Below are positions 6,416-8,122 of a DNA stretch of 8,122 bases, piece after piece. The stretch is from Saprospiraceae bacterium (GTDB lineage Bacteria; Bacteroidota; Bacteroidia; Chitinophagales; Saprospiraceae), in the NCBI GenBank assembly GCA_020852155.1, contig JADZBJ010000256.1, forward strand, positions 1 to 8,122, written 5' to 3'. Position numbers and translations under genes: made by a program. The notes beneath the pieces are model-generated. The model made no database searches. It worked only from the letters and a program-made list of their open reading frames with translations, and had not been told where the DNA came from. The stretch's first letter is position 1, and every line of letters starts with the position of its first letter.

Positions 6416-8011
6416 ATGCGTCTCGTCTTCCTTCTTTTATTCATGGCCTCATGCTTGTCTGCCCAACAACGCTATGCATTGGTGATTGGAAATGCAGATT
6501 ATCCCAATGCCGGATTAGGTGTAACGCCTGTTAATGACGCCAATGCCATGCGCGACGCCCTGGCAACCAGCGGTTTTGAGGTGGATTTTTACACCAACCT
6601 TGATCAAATCAAACTCAATACGGTCATCAGCAATTTTGTACGCAAGGTGAAAAGCCATCGCGGAGCGGCTCTTTTTTACTACTCCGGGCATGGCGTACAA
6701 CACAACAGCCAGAACTATCTTGTACCCATCGGCTCGGAATTAACCGACGAATACGATGTCGCAGGCTTGTGCATCCCGATCAACCGCATCACAGCCATGC
6801 TCACCGGTGCAGGGACTTCGCCAAATATCCTGGTGCTGGACGCCTGCCGGGCCTTTCCTCTGCAACGAGAAGATAAAAACCTGAATCAGGGCCTGGCCAA
6901 TGAAAACTACATCGGCTCGGAACTACTCGTAGCCTATGCGACGGCTCCGGGCAATACCGCCACGTTGCGCGGTGAAAACGGAATGAGCCTATACACCTCG
7001 CAATTTATCAAACACCTCAAAACGCCGGGACTGCGTATTGAAGACGTCCTGAAAAACACCCGCCGCGATGTGCTGCAAAAAAGCGGCGGACAGCAACGGC
7101 CCGATGAAACAGGTAGCCTCGTGTCAGATTTTTATTTCACCCCCGCCATCGCGACAGATACCCGCCCGCCGGTGGCAGAGAAAGAGTTACCTAAAACGCA
7201 ACCTGACACACCGGAAACCACCACTAACCGATCAGTTGGCCCTGATTCCGACCTGGACGGCACGCCCGATGCGACAGACGCATGTCCTAACGATTACGGC
7301 CCCATCTCCAGCAGAGGCTGTCCAGACTACGATGAAGATGGTGTGCCGAACACCAGCGACAAATGCCCGAATATTCCCGGCAAAAAAGCATGGCAGGGCT
7401 GCCCGGACTCCGACAGCGACGGACTGCCCGACCACGAAGACGGTTGCCCGACGGTTTGGGGCACATCAGCCAATAAAGGCTGCCCACCCGCTGACCGCGA
7501 CAAAGACGGCACCCCCGATGAAAATGACGTTTGTCCGGACCAGTTCGGCCCAAAACTCTTGAGCGGTTGCCCCGACACTGACAGCGACGGCGTAGCCGAT
7601 AAAAGCGACAAATGCCCGGACAAAAGCGGCTTGCCCAAATACCAGGGCTGCCCGGATACAGACGGAGATGGCGTGCCGGATCATGAGGATGAGTGTCCAG
7701 AGGAAAAGGGAAGTATCAAGGCCAGGGGATGTATTGACTGGTTTTCCTACGGATTGTCAGAAGATTACTTCATTAAGGTCAAAGGAGGTACTTTTAATAT
7801 GGGTGGAGACCAACAAGACAATGAAAAACCGATCCATACCGTCACCATTACTGCATTTTATATGGGTAAATTCGAAATTACCAATCAGCAGTTTTGTTTT
7901 TTCTTAAATGACTTGAGTAATTACAGTATTGAACTTAACACAAAAAAAATAATCTACAATTCAAATCCAATTTTTCAAATTGGAGAGAAAACCTTAGTAC
8001 AACATTTTTAA
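6416..8011 (+). CDS. Secreted caspase-like protease with TSP3 repeats and truncated FGE-sulfatase domain
   Basis: From the ATG at 6416 the protein has 531 residues. A signal peptide comes first (MRLVFLLLFMASCLSA, probable cleavage before QQRY). The peptidase C14 (caspase/orthocaspase-like) domain spans ~19-241: RYALVIGNADY opens it, H92 in YYSGHG and C144 in LDACR form the dyad, and AYATAPG follows. A Thr/Pro-rich linker (~242-275) leads to six TSP3-type DxDxDGxPD...D.CP repeats (277-440), expected to bind calcium and form a stiff stalk. Residues ~450-531 begin an FGE-sulfatase/SUMF1 domain (VKGGTFNMGGDQQDNEKPIHTVTITAFYMGKFEITNQQF). It ends after about 80 residues where the family usually needs over 200, so the C-terminus appears lost, probably through the adjoining insertion. 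The ATG at 6362 is in frame and coupled (ATGA) to the gene before, but would bury the signal peptide behind 18 polar residues; 6416 is preferred. Substrates are unknown. Confidence 0.88.
   Translation: MRLVFLLLFMASCLSAQQRYALVIGNADYPNAGLGVTPVNDANAMRDALATSGFEVDFYTNLDQIKLNTVISNFVRKVKSHRGAALFYYSGHGVQHNSQNYLVPIGSELTDEYDVAGLCIPINRITAMLTGAGTSPNILVLDACRAFPLQREDKNLNQGLANENYIGSELLVAYATAPGNTATLRGENGMSLYTSQFIKHLKTPGLRIEDVLKNTRRDVLQKSGGQQRPDETGSLVSDFYFTPAIATDTRPPVAEKELPKTQPDTPETTTNRSVGPDSDLDGTPDATDACPNDYGPISSRGCPDYDEDGVPNTSDKCPNIPGKKAWQGCPDSDSDGLPDHEDGCPTVWGTSANKGCPPADRDKDGTPDENDVCPDQFGPKLLSGCPDTDSDGVADKSDKCPDKSGLPKYQGCPDTDGDGVPDHEDECPEEKGSIKARGCIDWFSYGLSEDYFIKVKGGTFNMGGDQQDNEKPIHTVTITAFYMGKFEITNQQFCFFLNDLSNYSIELNTKKIIYNSNPIFQIGEKTLVQHF
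7244..7735 (+). repeat. Six thrombospondin type 3 calcium-binding repeats (coding)
   Basis: Six units of 27 residues (the third has 29) each follow D-x-D-x-D-G-x-x-D/N-x-x-D-x-C-P...G-C. They run back to back with no gap. The DNA copies are diverged, so this is an old protein repeat rather than a recent tandem duplication. GC content is about 60% here, against 20-30% at the 3' end of the same ORF. Confidence 0.9.
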
Positions 8012-8122
8012 AGTTCTTTGAAATAATCATTATAGATTTGGGTTCACTAAAAATTTTGCAATGGGCAGACCAACTCAATTCATACAACTCAAGCCCCACG
8101 AAAAGGATTTTTTGAATGAACT
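7995..8122 (+). mobile_element. Left end of a probable IS630-like insertion sequence (partial)
   Basis: The FGE homology of the preceding ORF fades by about 7980, GC falls to roughly 25%, and a transposase-like ORF starts at 8061. IS630/Tc1-type elements insert at TA; candidate TA dinucleotides lie at 7995-7996 and 7998-7999. The exact end cannot be fixed because the opposite end and its inverted repeat are outside the window. Confidence 0.35.
8061..8122 (+). CDS. N-terminus of probable IS630 family transposase (3' partial)
   Basis: ATG at 8061 opens a frame to the window edge, with 20 complete codons starting MGRPTQFIQL and continuing KPHEKDFLNE. IS630-type transposases often begin M(A/G)RPT(K/Q)(Y/F) followed by an acidic/basic helix (L...E...L) that leads into a helix-turn-helix. 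The match is good but short, so the family call rests on about 20 residues. Another helix-turn-helix DNA-binding protein is possible. The gene lies 49 bp downstream of the truncated caspase/FGE frame on the same strand. Confidence 0.45.
   Translation, partial: MGRPTQFIQLKPHEKDFLNE

Noticed and set aside
6404..6428. Lipoprotein signal (Cys13 of the caspase protein)
   Set aside because: The residues before the cysteine (F-M-A-S-C) fit the lipobox poorly, while LSA followed by QQ is a good signal peptidase I site.
7068..7562. 164-codon frame overlapping the TSP3 region
   Set aside because: It is an out-of-frame shadow of a GC-rich repeat region and has low-complexity composition.
7740..8011. 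FGE domain as the variable region of a diversity-generating retroelement
   Set aside because: FGE (C-lectin fold) domains are frequent DGR targets, but no template repeat, reverse transcriptase or accessory gene is visible, and the domain is truncated before the usual variable C-terminal segment.

Overview
The window looks like chromosomal DNA of a member of the Bacteroidota, most likely of the Saprospirales/Saprospiraceae type. The grounds are promoter elements of the Bacteroidota form (TAnnTTTG with an upstream TTG), weak or absent Shine-Dalgarno sequences, an Lgt of the divergent GRIGC...GDGDWG type, and a secreted caspase / thrombospondin-type-3 / formylglycine-enzyme fusion typical of that group. 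The assignment is inference from gene content; no rRNA or other taxonomic marker is present.

Layout. 1-413 (+) is the 3' end of an aspartyl-protease/PDZ protein, closed by a clear terminator (430-464). It faces an M23 metallopeptidase (537-1892, -), which has its own terminator (471-516) and promoter (2006-2038). Upstream of that, on the same strand, is lgt (2061-3245, -), whose 3' hairpin overlaps the peptidase promoter. A divergent promoter region (3246-3469) separates lgt from ilvE (3470-4591, +), a branched-chain aminotransferase. 4592-4973 carries no gene but is full of structure: octamer-phased GGTTATTT repeats in both orientations, a strong bidirectional terminator nested inside a 21-bp inverted repeat, and a 104-bp element made of two perfect 34-bp inverted arms. 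Then come an unrecognised alpha-helical repeat-like protein (4974-6365, +) and a secreted caspase-like protein with six TSP3 calcium-binding repeats and the beginning of an FGE-sulfatase domain (6416-8011, +). The FGE domain breaks off after about 80 residues, base composition falls to 20-30% GC, and a new ORF starting at 8061 resembles the N-terminus of an IS630-type transposase. The simplest reading is that an insertion sequence has cut the caspase gene.

How the genes relate. The peptidase and lgt both serve the cell envelope (peptidoglycan cutting, lipoprotein maturation) but look independently transcribed. ilvE is a housekeeping metabolic gene with its own promoter and terminator. The helical protein and the caspase fusion are close, same-strand neighbours (50 bp apart, or overlapping by ATGA if the upstream start is used) and may form a transcriptional unit. 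This pair, with the repeat-rich spacer before it and the insertion after it, is the accessory-like part of the window. No CRISPR array, tRNA, rRNA or riboswitch was seen.
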